From: Candidatus Parcubacteria bacterium
Lineage (GTDB): Bacteria; Patescibacteriota; Minisyncoccia; Phycocordibacterales; UBA1006
Assembly (NCBI GenBank): GCA_027028225.1
Contig: JALVJP010000011.1
Location: 1 to 17,287 of the forward strand
Direction: 5' to 3'
Length of the DNA: 17,287 bases
Below the pieces are notes generated by a model that saw only the letters and a list, made by a program, of their open reading frames with translations, made no database searches and had not been told where the DNA came from. Made by a program: the position numbers and the translations under genes. The first letter of the stretch is position 1; the number at the start of each line of letters is the position of its first letter. Shown piece after piece: positions 6,593-13,854 of this stretch.

Positions 6593-7042
6593 CTAAAATT
6601 GCGAAGCATTCCTATCGAGAAATCGCTGGAGAATGACCGCGGCCGCCTCCGCGTCAATATGACGCGTTTTTCGATCCTTCTCTTTCTGAGAGAAGCGTTT
6701 TCGGGAATGCTTTTCTTCTTTTGTAAAAAAATTCATATGCACCGCGTGAGAGCTCATTCGTTCGTCTTGAAGATAGAAAGATACACGATCGCCTAACACC
6801 TCTTTGAGTTTATTAATAAACGCATCAATCTTTCTCTGGAGGAGGTTTTCTTCCCCCCTAAGGGTGAGCGATTTCCCTACCACGACAGAAGTAACTCCTT
6901 CATCGTGAATGAGTCGTATGATTTTCTTAATGAGCTCTCCATCGTTCGCGAGAATCTCGCGAGGAAAGGCGATTGTCCCAAGCGGGTCTGAGACTGCAAG
7001 ACCTATCCGCTTTGTTCCGTAATCAATTCCGAGGTATTTCAT
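6593..7042 (-). CDS. ruvX: RuvX/YqgF-type Holliday junction resolvase (RNase H fold)
   Basis: This family acts as a putative Holliday junction resolvase and in E. coli also in 16S rRNA 5' processing. The 149-residue protein has the RNase H-like motifs GIDYGTKRIG (D6), a VVVGKSLTLRG segment near 53-63, QDER at 92-95 and HIDAEAAAVILQ near 128-139, giving the usual acidic triad. I start it at 7042. The frame stays open upstream to 7201, but those 53 codons are the antisense of the tRNA-Ser gene plus its flank. The family normally begins M-(x)n-LGIDYG. A TATACT box at 7057-7052 (minus) leaves room for only a 2-3 base leader. Confidence 0.9.
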   Translation of the reverse strand: MKYLGIDYGTKRIGLAVSDPLGTIAFPREILANDGELIKKIIRLIHDEGVTSVVVGKSLTLRGEENLLQRKIDAFINKLKEVLGDRVSFYLQDERMSSHAVHMNFFTKEEKHSRKRFSQKEKDRKTRHIDAEAAAVILQRFLDRNASQF

Positions 7043-7051
7043 AGCACCTAT

Positions 7052-7057
7052 AGTATA
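7052..7057 (-). promoter_or_regulatory. Candidate -10 box of ruvX
   Basis: TATACT on the minus strand ends nine bases before the ruvX start codon, so initiation 6-7 bases downstream would give a nearly leaderless mRNA. No good -35 match was found at 16-18 bases. It has the same TATACT hexamer as the glyA promoter. Confidence 0.45.
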
Positions 7058-7119
7058 CAAAAACAGCTTTTTTCCAAAAAATAATTGCGAAAAATGGAAA
7101 ATAATGTAGTATCCAAATC

Positions 7120-7206
7120 GGAAGTGTGGCTGAGTGGTTGAAGGCACTGGTCTTGAAAACCAGCATACGTTAACGCGTATCGTGGGTTCGAATCCCACCA
7201 CTTCCG
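7120..7206 (+). tRNA. tRNA-Ser (anticodon UGA)
   Basis: The acceptor arm GGAAGTG (7120-7126) pairs with CACTTCC (7199-7205) and is followed by the discriminator G at 7206, as in serine tRNAs. The anticodon stem CTGGT/ACCAG (7147-7151 with 7159-7163) encloses loop CTTGAAA with anticodon TGA at 7154-7156, reading UCA and related serine codons. A long variable arm follows (class II tRNA), then a T-arm with GGTTCGAATCC. The 3' CCA is not encoded. This gene alone explains a spurious antisense extension of the ruvX frame. Confidence 0.97.
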
Positions 7207-7213
7207 CTAATTT

Positions 7214-7245
7214 AAAGACTCAGTATTTCAAGTCTTTCTATTTTA
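7214..7245 (+). terminator. Probable terminator of the tRNA-Ser gene
   Basis: AAAGACT (7214-7220) pairs with AGTCTTT (7231-7237) around a 10-base loop, followed by CTATTTTA. It lies eight bases past the tRNA and is the only hairpin before the secE promoter. Confidence 0.5.
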
Positions 7246-7260
7246 TCAAAATAAAAATAT

Positions 7261-7290
7261 TTGACGAAAACAAAATAAAGCATACATTAT
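7261..7290 (+). promoter_or_regulatory. Candidate promoter of secE-nusG-rplK
   Basis: TTGACG at 7261-7266 matches five of six -35 positions. An 18-base spacer leads to CATTAT at 7285-7290 (four of six); TACATT at 7283-7288 with a 16-base spacer is the alternative. A small hairpin AAGTCC/GGGCTT (7298-7303 with 7308-7313) followed by T's lies in the leader and could attenuate transcription. That is weakly supported. Confidence 0.45.
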
Positions 7291-7335
7291 AGGTATCAAG
7301 TCCTTCTGGGCTTTTTAATTTGAAATGTAAGGTAT

Positions 7336-7509
7336 ATGAAATTCCTAAAAGAAGTAAAAGCAGAAACCATGAAGGTAACATGGCCTTCAAAGGAGAAAGC
7401 ACTCACCTATACGATGATTGTTATTGCAGTGTCTTTCTTCGTTGCATACTACATGTTCATCTTTGACTACCTCTTCCTTAAATATGGAATTGGAAAATTT
7501 ATTCAATAG
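7336..7509 (+). CDS. secE: Preprotein translocase subunit SecE
   Basis: SecE clamps the SecY channel of the Sec translocon. This minimal 57-residue form has the amphipathic helix KFLKEVKAETMKVTWPSKEKA (residues 2-22) with the family signature KVTWPS at 13-18, then a single membrane segment (about 25-48). It matches the single-span SecE of most bacteria outside the enterics. It lies six bases before nusG, in the classical secE-nusG-rplK order, which strongly supports the call. Confidence 0.95.
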   Translation: MKFLKEVKAETMKVTWPSKEKALTYTMIVIAVSFFVAYYMFIFDYLFLKYGIGKFIQ

Positions 7510-7515
7510 GCGTCT

Positions 7516-8088
7516 ATGTCTGGGAAAGAAGTAAAAACGCGATCCAAGGAAGATATTCGTAGAGGACGTGGATGGTATGCAATCCACACCTATGCAGGAT
7601 ATGAAAACGCAGTAGAGCGAAACCTTCGTCAACGAATTGAGTCTCTTGGAATGCAAGATCTCATTTTTGATGTTGTGGTTCCTACAGAGAAGGTGATAAA
7701 AATCAAAAACGGGAAACGCATTGAAACAGAAGAGAAGATATATCCAGGATATGTTCTCGTCGATATGATCGTGACGGAGGATTCATGGTATGTCGTGAGA
7801 AACACTCCTCGAGTAACCGGTTTCATCGGAGCAGAAGGAACAGATCCTGTTCCCCTAAAAAAAGAGGAAGTTGAAGCAATCTTCAAGAGAATGAAGCAGA
7901 CAGAAGTAGAGGAACCTAGCGAGTACGAAGTTGGTGAAGTTGTAAAAATTATTGATGGTCCATTTGCAAACTTTGAAGGAACAATTAACAGTATTGACAC
8001 GGAGCGTGGGAAAGTTAAACTCCTTGTGTCGATGTTCGGAAGGGAAACTCCAGTGGAGTTAGACTTCCTTCAGATAAAGAAACTATAG
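7516..8088 (+). CDS. nusG: Transcription termination/antitermination factor NusG
   Basis: NusG binds RNA polymerase to suppress pausing, and through its KOW domain couples to Rho or ribosomal S10. The 190-residue protein has an N-terminal NGN domain ([18 protein letters not shown] at 20-37, [17 protein letters not shown] at 76-85, [10 protein letters not shown] near 96-105) and a C-terminal KOW domain at about 138-165 ([18 protein letters not shown]). The length is typical. About 18 charged residues precede the NGN domain. It is flanked at seven bases or less by secE and rplK. Confidence 0.98.
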   Translation: MSGKEVKTRSKEDIRRGRGWYAIHTYAGYENAVERNLRQRIESLGMQDLIFDVVVPTEKVIKIKNGKRIETEEKIYPGYVLVDMIVTEDSWYVVRNTPRVTGFIGAEGTDPVPLKKEEVEAIFKRMKQTEVEEPSEYEVGEVVKIIDGPFANFEGTINSIDTERGKVKLLVSMFGRETPVELDFLQIKKL

Positions 8089-8095
8089 AAAAAAT

Positions 8096-8518
8096 ATGGC
8101 AAAAGTAGTAAAACAATTAAAACTCCAAATTGAAGCAGGAAAAGCTGTACCTGCTCCACCGCTTGGTCCCGCTCTTGGGCAAGCAGGGGTAAATATTGGA
8201 GAATTCGTAAATCAATTCAACGCAGCAACACAGGATAAGATGGGGGAGAAAGTTTCTGTTATTATTGATGTGTATGATGACCGAAGTTTTAGTTTCCATG
8301 TAAAAACTCCAATTACCGCGAAACTCATTATGAAAGCTGCTGGGATAAACTCCGGATCAGGACGACCGAATGTGAAGAAGGTAGGGAAAATTACTCAAGC
8401 ACAACTTGAAGAGATTGCGAAAGTAAAGATGGAAGACCTTAATGCTCATGATGTAGAAGCTGCGAAAAAAATTGTTGCAGGATCTGCTCGATCAATGGGT
8501 ATAGAGATTATCGATTGA
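8096..8518 (+). CDS. rplK: 50S ribosomal protein L11
   Basis: L11 forms the GTPase-associated centre with 23S rRNA and the L7/L12 stalk. The 140-residue product is full length. It has the proline-rich [14 protein letters not shown] at 21-34 in the N-terminal domain and an RNA-binding C-terminal domain with [14 protein letters not shown] at 87-100 and ARSMGIEI at the end. It begins seven bases after nusG. Unlike in most bacteria, rplA (L1) does not follow; a terminator comes right after the stop. Confidence 0.98.
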   Translation: MAKVVKQLKLQIEAGKAVPAPPLGPALGQAGVNIGEFVNQFNAATQDKMGEKVSVIIDVYDDRSFSFHVKTPITAKLIMKAAGINSGSGRPNVKKVGKITQAQLEEIAKVKMEDLNAHDVEAAKKIVAGSARSMGIEIID

Positions 8519-8542
8519 GTACACGGGTTTGTGTGCTTTTTT
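8519..8542 (+). terminator. Intrinsic terminator after rplK
   Basis: GTACAC (8519-8524) pairs with GTGTGC (8531-8536, one G-U) around GGGTTT, followed by six T. The stem starts on the base after the rplK stop codon, closing the secE-nusG-rplK unit. Confidence 0.75.
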
Positions 8543-8592
8543 GTTGCGTTTTTTATAATATATTGTATATTAGCACAACAAGATATAGTCTT

Positions 8593-8850
8593 ATGAAAGG
8601 GATAGATAGGAAAAAATTAGAGAGAAAGATAGCTCCCCTTGAGAAACTCTTAGAGAGAAAGAAAAATCTAGAAGAGCAACTCCAACAAGTGCTCCTAGAA
8701 ATAAGAGAATTTCTTCTTCATAAAAAGAAATTCGAAAACTCTCAAGAAGAAAAACAGCTTAAGGAAAAAGCAAGAGGGATTATTGATGAAATGAAACAGG
8801 TAGAAGAAGAAATTCGTAAAATGATTACAAAAAAGAAAGACGTTTTATAG
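8593..8850 (+). CDS. Small coiled-coil protein, unknown function
   Basis: I do not recognise this 85-residue protein. It is almost entirely charged (Lys/Glu) with regular leucine/isoleucine spacing. This predicts one long helix or coiled-coil hairpin, with a short break near residues 46-50. It has no signal peptide. The start at 8593 is the first ATG; the frame is open back to a TTG at 8515, but that stretch contains the rplK terminator. A terminator overlaps its stop codon, so it is an independent small transcript between rplK and glyA. Confidence 0.65.
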   Translation: MKGIDRKKLERKIAPLEKLLERKKNLEEQLQQVLLEIREFLLHKKKFENSQEEKQLKEKARGIIDEMKQVEEEIRKMITKKKDVL

Positions 8851-8880
8851 ATTATCTATGAGACGTCTTTCTTGTTGTTT
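8833..8880 (+). terminator. Terminator overlapping the end of the coiled-coil gene
   Basis: AAGAAAGACGT (8833-8843) pairs perfectly with ACGTCTTTCTT (8863-8873), with an inner stem ATAGAT/ATCTAT (8847-8852 with 8854-8859). It is followed by a T-rich tract from 8872. The T-tract also supplies the glyA -35 element. Confidence 0.7.
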
Positions 8881-8899
8881 TTAATCTCTTTCTTATACT
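8872..8899 (+). promoter_or_regulatory. glyA promoter, predicting a leaderless mRNA
   Basis: TTGTTG at 8872-8877, a 16-base spacer and TATACT at 8894-8899 (five of six -10 positions). Transcription starting seven bases after the -10 box would begin on the A of the glyA ATG at 8906, and there is no room for a Shine-Dalgarno site. Confidence 0.6.
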
Positions 8900-8905
8900 T
8901 ACTAT

Positions 8906-10123
8906 ATGAACATAAAAGGTGACCTACAGCTCAAAAAACTCATCGAACAAGAAACGAGGCGACAACAGGAGACAATTAACCTCATTGCATCTGAAAATAT
9001 CGTATCTGAAAATGTGCTCACAGCACTTGGGTCAGCGACGACAAACAAGTATGCTGAGGGGTATCCCGGAAAGCGCTACTACGCGGGAAATGCAATTGTG
9101 GATGAGATTGAGCGACTCGCAATTGAGAGGGCACTCGATCTCTTCCAACTCAACGAGAAAATGTGGGGAGTAAATGTGCAAGCACTCTCAGGATCGCCTG
9201 CAAACCTCGCAGTGCTCCACGCACTCATCCCACTTGGAGAAAAAATTATGGGGATGAAACTTTCCCACGGGGGACACCTCACCCATGGACACCCTGCCTC
9301 TCTCACAGGAAAACTATGGAAACAAGTCGCCTACACGGTAAACCCAGATACTGAAATACTCGATTATGAATCGATTCGCACACTCGCGAAAAAAGAGAAA
9401 CCCGCACTCATCATTGCGGGATACACCGCCTACCCTCGCGTAATCCAATGGAAAAAATTCCGCTCAATTGCCGATGAGGTAGGAGCATTCCTTATGATAG
9501 ATATGTCCCACATCGCTGGACTCGTTGCGAGCGGAGTCCACCCTTCCCCATTCCGCTATGCAGATATTGTTACCACCACCACACATAAAACACTCCGTGG
9601 CCCACGAGGCGCTCTCATTTTTGCACGAAAGAGAGATAAGCGAGGAGAGGATCTCTTTGAGAAAATCCAAAAAATGGTCTTCCCTGGTCTTCAAGGTGGC
9701 CCTCACATGAACGCGATTTCCGGAATTGCAGTTGCTCTCAGAGAGGCAAAAAGCAAAAAATTCCAATCTTACGGAAGGGCGGTTGTGAAAAACGCAAAAA
9801 CACTCGCAAAAACGATCCAATCAGAAGGATGGCGTGTGATTTCCGGCGGAACTGACAACCACCTCCTTCTCATAGATACATGGATGAACGGGAGAGGAAT
9901 TCCTGGACGTCTCGCAACAGAGTTACTTGAAAAAAATGGAATTATTGTAAATATGAATACAATTCCCTTCGATACTCGCTCACCATTCAATCCTTCTGGA
10001 ATCCGTATCGGAACCGCGATGGAAACAACAAAAGGAAAAGGGAAACGAGAAATGGAGGAAATCGGAATGCGGATATCTTCAATTCTTAAAGGAGGGGTAC
10101 CAAAAGGAAAAGACGACATATGA
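8906..10123 (+). CDS. glyA: Serine hydroxymethyltransferase
   Basis: A PLP enzyme that interconverts serine and glycine while charging tetrahydrofolate with a one-carbon unit. The 405-residue product is close to the usual 410-420. Motifs: LIASENIVSENV near 27-38, NKYAEGYPGKRYYAGN at 47-62, the PLP-contacting MIDMSHIAGLVASG at 197-210, and TTTTHKTLRGPRG at 223-235, whose K228 is the PLP lysine. A GIRIGTAMETTKG-type C-terminal segment follows. The gene starts without a leader (see the promoter at 8872-8899). Its stop overlaps the start of the VanY-like gene by four bases. Confidence 0.97.
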   Translation: MNIKGDLQLKKLIEQETRRQQETINLIASENIVSENVLTALGSATTNKYAEGYPGKRYYAGNAIVDEIERLAIERALDLFQLNEKMWGVNVQALSGSPANLAVLHALIPLGEKIMGMKLSHGGHLTHGHPASLTGKLWKQVAYTVNPDTEILDYESIRTLAKKEKPALIIAGYTAYPRVIQWKKFRSIADEVGAFLMIDMSHIAGLVASGVHPSPFRYADIVTTTTHKTLRGPRGALIFARKRDKRGEDLFEKIQKMVFPGLQGGPHMNAISGIAVALREAKSKKFQSYGRAVVKNAKTLAKTIQSEGWRVISGGTDNHLLLIDTWMNGRGIPGRLATELLEKNGIIVNMNTIPFDTRSPFNPSGIRIGTAMETTKGKGKREMEEIGMRISSILKGGVPKGKDDI

Positions 10124-11073
10124 AAAAGCATATTCTTATCACAAGTTTATTTTTCATCCTTTGGGCTGGAATGGGAATAAGTTTTTTTATAAAGATAAAC
10201 ACTCTTCGAAAGAAAGAGGCAGAATTGAGAGAAGAGCAATTAGCCTTAGAGAAGAGAAATTTTGAAGAAAAACAAAAATCTTTACAACAAAAGAGAGAAA
10301 ATACGCAAGCTTTTTTTGAACAGAAGGTATACGCAGAAGGACAAAAGGTAGGAGACGGTAAGGAAGAGAAAGAAAAATACCACGAAAAAGTTAAAGATAC
10401 TTCAGCAGCAGAAGGAACCAGTCTTTCTCCTTTCCAACTATTTGAAGAACAACTTCCCTATTCTTATCCTACAAAATCAGATTTTTCAATTTACGGGAAT
10501 AGTAGAATAGATCGTTACATTCAAGCAAAAGCAAAAGCGCGTGGGTATACCCCCCACAAAGTAATAGATTCAAAAGACCTTGAATGGTTTAAGGGAAAGC
10601 AAGTTGCAAAGGAAACAGTCCAACCGTTAAAAAAACTTATTGAAGCGCTGGAGAAAGAGGGAGCAGACCTCTCTGTTGTATCTGGATACAGAAGTCCATC
10701 ACGACAAAGAAAAATATTTCGTTCAAGACTTGGGAATACTCTTTCAGAAGAGAATCTCCTCAACGGAAAGTTAGATGAGAAAATAGAAAAAGTTCTCTCT
10801 CGGAGTTCTATTCCTGGATACTCAAAACATCATACAGGGCACGCATTTGATTTCGTATGCAATAAGAGCGGAAACTTAACCTCATTTGGGAAAAGTAAAT
10901 GTTATGAGATTCTCTCCAAAGACAACTTTGCTCTTCCTAAACAATACGGGTTCCTCCCAAGTTACCCAGAGGGAGAAACACAACAAGGACCCGAACCAGA
11001 GCCGTGGAAATTCATATGGCTCGGTACATACGCAAATGAAGGTGAGGAAAAACCAACACGGAAGTTTACTTAA
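10120..11073 (+). CDS. VanY-like D,D-carboxypeptidase-family protein, membrane-anchored, altered zinc site
   Basis: Homologous to VanY/M15 zinc peptidases, which trim D-Ala-D-Ala from peptidoglycan stem peptides. The 317 residues comprise an N-terminal membrane anchor (5-24), a Lys/Glu-rich coiled-coil stalk (about 28-95) and an M15 domain from about 130. The core motifs SGYRS (188-192) and SKHHTGHAFD (235-244) are intact, supplying H237 and D244 as zinc ligands. The final motif, normally EPWH followed by an aromatic strand, reads EPWKFIWLG at 294-302. The catalytic glutamate is kept, but the third ligand histidine is lysine (codon AAA). It overlaps glyA by four bases. It may be inactive, may use another ligand, or may bind peptidoglycan without cutting. 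Confidence 0.85.
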   Translation: MKKHILITSLFFILWAGMGISFFIKINTLRKKEAELREEQLALEKRNFEEKQKSLQQKRENTQAFFEQKVYAEGQKVGDGKEEKEKYHEKVKDTSAAEGTSLSPFQLFEEQLPYSYPTKSDFSIYGNSRIDRYIQAKAKARGYTPHKVIDSKDLEWFKGKQVAKETVQPLKKLIEALEKEGADLSVVSGYRSPSRQRKIFRSRLGNTLSEENLLNGKLDEKIEKVLSRSSIPGYSKHHTGHAFDFVCNKSGNLTSFGKSKCYEILSKDNFALPKQYGFLPSYPEGETQQGPEPEPWKFIWLGTYANEGEEKPTRKFT

Positions 11074-11186
11074 CTCGGATTAGGGATGAATGGATGTACC
11101 CCTTTCGAGAAGTTGAGAGAGTTATCCACTGTCAACTTGACGCTGCAATGTTAACAATGCTACAACTTTTGTCATTTCCGACAACA

Positions 11187-12308
11187 TCAACCGTGGAAAG
11201 CATCTGCATGTCTCTGTTTATAAACATACATCGACTTCGTCCGAGATCGAAAATTCAAAATAAGTGCGAGAAAGAAGAATTCAACAAAAAGGTGAGATCC
11301 TCCATAAGACATAAACGGGAGAGTAACTCCAGTAACCGGCATAAGTCCTATATTCATTCCAATATTCACAAGGGTGTGAGCAATAAGGTAAAGTATAAAA
11401 CCGAGTGTAATAAGCCGTTCAAAATTTCCATTAAAATCTTCAATATAAGAAAGTAATCTAAATATGAGAAGTAGAAAGCTCAAAAGAACGATAAAAGAGC
11501 CTGCAAATCCCCACTCTTCTGCTACTGCGGCAAAAATAAAATCTGTTTCATGCTCGGGAAGGAAAGAAAGTCTCGATTGCGTCCCATACCCAACCCCTTT
11601 TCCAAAAATTCCGCCAGAACCAACAGCAATAATAGATTGATAAGCATTGTATCCTGCTCCTTGTGTATCAGAAAGTGGATGGAGAAATGTAATGATGCGT
11701 TTTTTCTGATAATCATGAAAAATAAAGGACCAGAGAAATAGTGAAGCAATAATCCCACTGAATAGAAAAAGAAAAAAGTGTTTCTTTGAAAGTCCAGATA
11801 GCATTACTATGCCGAACCAGATAATGAGAATAATAAGAGCGGAACCAAAATCTGGTTGAATTAAAATAAGAATAAACGGAATGAAGAAATAGATAAAAGT
11901 AAAAAAAACATGTCGAAAAGATTGTAAACTAAGATGACGCTTTGCAAGATACTTTGAGAGAAGTACAACGAGAGAAACTTTCATTATATCAGCAGGTTGA
12001 AAAGTGAAGCCTGCAATATGAATCCATGATCGTGCACCATTCACTTTTGCACCAAAAAAGAATACAATGAGGAGAAACACAACAGAAATACTATAAAATA
12101 TAATAATATTCGGGGTCTTCTTTATAAAAGAAAAATCTGTCTTAAAGACAATAAAGAGAACAGAAAAAGAGATAGTAACCCACACAAATTGTCGAAAGAA
12201 AAAATCTTCTCCTCCAATAGAAAAACTATGGAGCGTCGAGAGACTCATTATGAGTAGGGGAACAATTAAAAGGATAATAAACCAATCAATTCTTTTCAAT
12301 GAATTCAT
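11187..12308 (-). CDS. rodA: RodA-type SEDS peptidoglycan glycosyltransferase
   Basis: A multi-pass membrane polymerase that extends glycan strands from lipid II during elongation, usually with a class B PBP. The 373-residue protein has about ten hydrophobic segments and the SEDS signatures NGARSWIHI at 90-98, FQPADIMK at 103-110, QPDFGSA at 151-157, the extracellular PEHETDF at 251-257 (D256 aligns with the catalytic aspartate) and TGVTLPFMSYGGS at 326-338. The ending GVTLPFMSYGGS and the overall length favour RodA over FtsW. It starts four bases after the upstream membrane-protein gene and is convergent with the VanY-like gene. Peptidoglycan genes thus lie tail to tail. Confidence 0.94.
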   Translation of the reverse strand: MNSLKRIDWFIILLIVPLLIMSLSTLHSFSIGGEDFFFRQFVWVTISFSVLFIVFKTDFSFIKKTPNIIIFYSISVVFLLIVFFFGAKVNGARSWIHIAGFTFQPADIMKVSLVVLLSKYLAKRHLSLQSFRHVFFTFIYFFIPFILILIQPDFGSALIILIIWFGIVMLSGLSKKHFFLFLFSGIIASLFLWSFIFHDYQKKRIITFLHPLSDTQGAGYNAYQSIIAVGSGGIFGKGVGYGTQSRLSFLPEHETDFIFAAVAEEWGFAGSFIVLLSFLLLIFRLLSYIEDFNGNFERLITLGFILYLIAHTLVNIGMNIGLMPVTGVTLPFMSYGGSHLFVEFFFLALILNFRSRTKSMYVYKQRHADAFHG

Positions 12309-12312
12309 ATAC

Positions 12313-13128
12313 TTAAGAAATGGTAGATTGAGGAGCCTTCTTTACATCAACGAAAGGATTTATACGCGGAATTACCTCAATACGCGAAATATCTGTTCCA
12401 AACGATTCAGGCCACGAAAAATTCACTATTTTCGACTCATTGTGATTAATTGTATCAATATATGTTTGACTCGTTGCAATGGCATTCCCTCGATGGTTAT
12501 AGATAATCGCAACAACAGGAACATCAACAAAGTCGTAGAAACTTTTATTTTCTACCGTAGCTGTAAGGTGAGGTGATGTCTTTGCCTTTGTGAGAAGAGG
12601 AGAATGAATCTGAAAAAATTTATAACGAAAATCTGGATTTACTTTTTTCCATTCTTTATGAGAAAGAATCCTGAAGAAAACAATATATGCATTTCTATCT
12701 CCAGTGCGAACATTTGGCTCAAAAATAGCGAAACGCTTATTCGGTTCCACAAAAGTAGTCCCTTTCCGTGGCTCAGCGGCGAGAATATTATCTTGATCAT
12801 ACACACGAAATTCATAATCAATACGCTCAATACCAGCATCTGTGTTCTGATTTTCAATATATGCAACAAGGTTGTAAGCACCATCTGTTACCCTAAATGC
12901 TCGTTCCCACCATATAATAAGATTTCTCGCTTCCGCTTCACACACTTTTTGACATGATCCTCCACAATCAATACCAAGTTCTGTTCCATTTTTGATACCA
13001 TCAAAACAGGTAGGTTTTTTTGAGTTTTTAATACGAATAACAATAAAAATTAAAGCAATAAGAAAAATAACTCCTATCGTAATAAGGATTTTTTTTCTCT
13101 TTTTATTTGCCCATCGTGACATAGTCAT
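12313..13128 (-). CDS. Single-pass membrane protein with Cys-rich CFDG-DCGG motif, unknown function
   Basis: The function is not known to me. The 271-residue protein has a basic N-terminus, one membrane segment (about 14-32) and then a Cys cluster of pattern CFDGxxNGxExGxDCGG with cysteines at 41, 55, 59 and 63. A predicted all-beta extracellular part of some 200 residues follows (immunoglobulin-like spacing, for example ATVENKSFYDFVDVPVVAIIYN). The CFDG-DCGG motif recurs in surface proteins of CPR bacteria and Bacteroidota. It sits immediately upstream of rodA, probably in one transcript, suggesting a cell-surface role. Two starts are possible: 13128, or 13122 (MSRWANKK), which lies six bases after a TATGAT box, the spacing also seen for glyA. 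Confidence 0.8.
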   Translation of the reverse strand: MTMSRWANKKRKKILITIGVIFLIALIFIVIRIKNSKKPTCFDGIKNGTELGIDCGGSCQKVCEAEARNLIIWWERAFRVTDGAYNLVAYIENQNTDAGIERIDYEFRVYDQDNILAAEPRKGTTFVEPNKRFAIFEPNVRTGDRNAYIVFFRILSHKEWKKVNPDFRYKFFQIHSPLLTKAKTSPHLTATVENKSFYDFVDVPVVAIIYNHRGNAIATSQTYIDTINHNESKIVNFSWPESFGTDISRIEVIPRINPFVDVKKAPQSTIS

Positions 13129-13330
13129 ATCATATAGGAAAATGATTGATTTGGAAACAATTTTTCGTGTTCTTAGAGAAATTAACGTTGAGCTACAAGA
13201 GGGAGAATTCCTATTCTACCTACGGTAGGCAAGTTTTGTAGGAATGCAGTATTACTGGATTTCTCACACAGCCTCTATGTGAAGGGTTTCTAGATTCCCA
13301 ATCAAGTTGGGAATGACAAAAAAGAGGTGT

Positions 13331-13428
13331 GTCATTCCGCACTCGATGCGGAATCCACTCTTCCTGTCATTCCGCACTCGATGCGGAATCCACTCTTCCT
13401 GTCATTCCGGGCTTGACCCGGAATCCAG
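13331..13428. repeat. Tandem GTCATTCC/GGAATCC palindrome units
   Basis: Two identical 35-base units (13331-13365 and 13366-13400) are followed by a related, shorter unit with a different palindrome core (13401-13428, ATTCCGGGC...CCCGGAAT). A further copy of the same 35-base unit is at 13556-13590, followed by a variant at 13591-13617. Each is an inverted repeat of type ATTCC-n-GGAAT. Confidence 0.85.
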
Positions 13429-13659
13429 AGAATGAGTATGCGTTTTGGTTTGTTGATGTAAGTGGTAATACTCCTAGATTCTGAATCAAGTTCAGAATGA
13501 CAAAGCACGAAGTGCTTTGTCTAAAAGGTGAGGTGTGAAAATGCACACCTCACCTGTCATTCCGCACTCGATGCGGAATCCACTCTTCCTGTCATTCCGC
13601 ACTTGATACGGAATTCAGAAACCCTTCACACAATTACTTTTTGTGTGAGGGGGTTTGTC

Positions 13660-13761
13660 GGTGACACCACTTTTGCAACTTGTTCCAGTATTTCAATTCA
13701 AAGTGAGTGCGCATTTACTTTCATTTATCACTTAAGGTAGAAGAGCAAAAGTGGTGTCACC
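13660..13761 (+). repeat. 103-bp-type terminal-inverted-repeat element, copy B
   Basis: It has the same perfect 17-base ends as copy A, 102 bp in total, with GTC before and CCCAG after. The interior contains AAAGTGAGTGC followed directly by GCATTTACTTT, which pair fully as RNA if two G-U pairs are allowed. The middle otherwise differs from copies C and D. Confidence 0.85.
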
Positions 13762-13823
13762 CCAGAGAGTAAGCACTCTGTTTGCTTGCTCACACAAAGT
13801 GGTAATACTTCTGGACCCTGGAC

Positions 13824-13854
13824 CCCTCACACAGAACCTGTGTGAGGGTTTTTT
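13824..13854 (+). terminator. Intrinsic terminator upstream of the toxin-antitoxin operon
   Basis: CCCTCACACAG (13824-13834) and CTGTGTGAGGG (13838-13848) form a perfect 11-bp stem with an AAC loop and six T after it. It belongs to the CTCACACA/TGTGTGAG hairpin family scattered through the islands, and it insulates the downstream operon from upstream transcription. Confidence 0.75.

Noticed and set aside
7043..7201. N-terminal extension of ruvX to 7201
   Set aside because: Most of these 53 codons are the antisense strand of the tRNA-Ser gene. The family starts at MKYLGIDYG (7042).
8515..8592. TTG start extending the coiled-coil gene upstream into the rplK stop
   Set aside because: The extension crosses the rplK terminator and has a Cys/Tyr-rich composition unlike the rest of the protein; the ATG at 8593 is preferred.
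11074..11186. RNA gene or terminator between the VanY-like and rodA genes
   Set aside because: No convincing hairpin with a T-tract and no tRNA-like folding seen in these 113 bases.
13331..13617. CRISPR array
   Set aside because: The 35-base units are directly abutting palindromes without unique spacers, and there are no cas genes.
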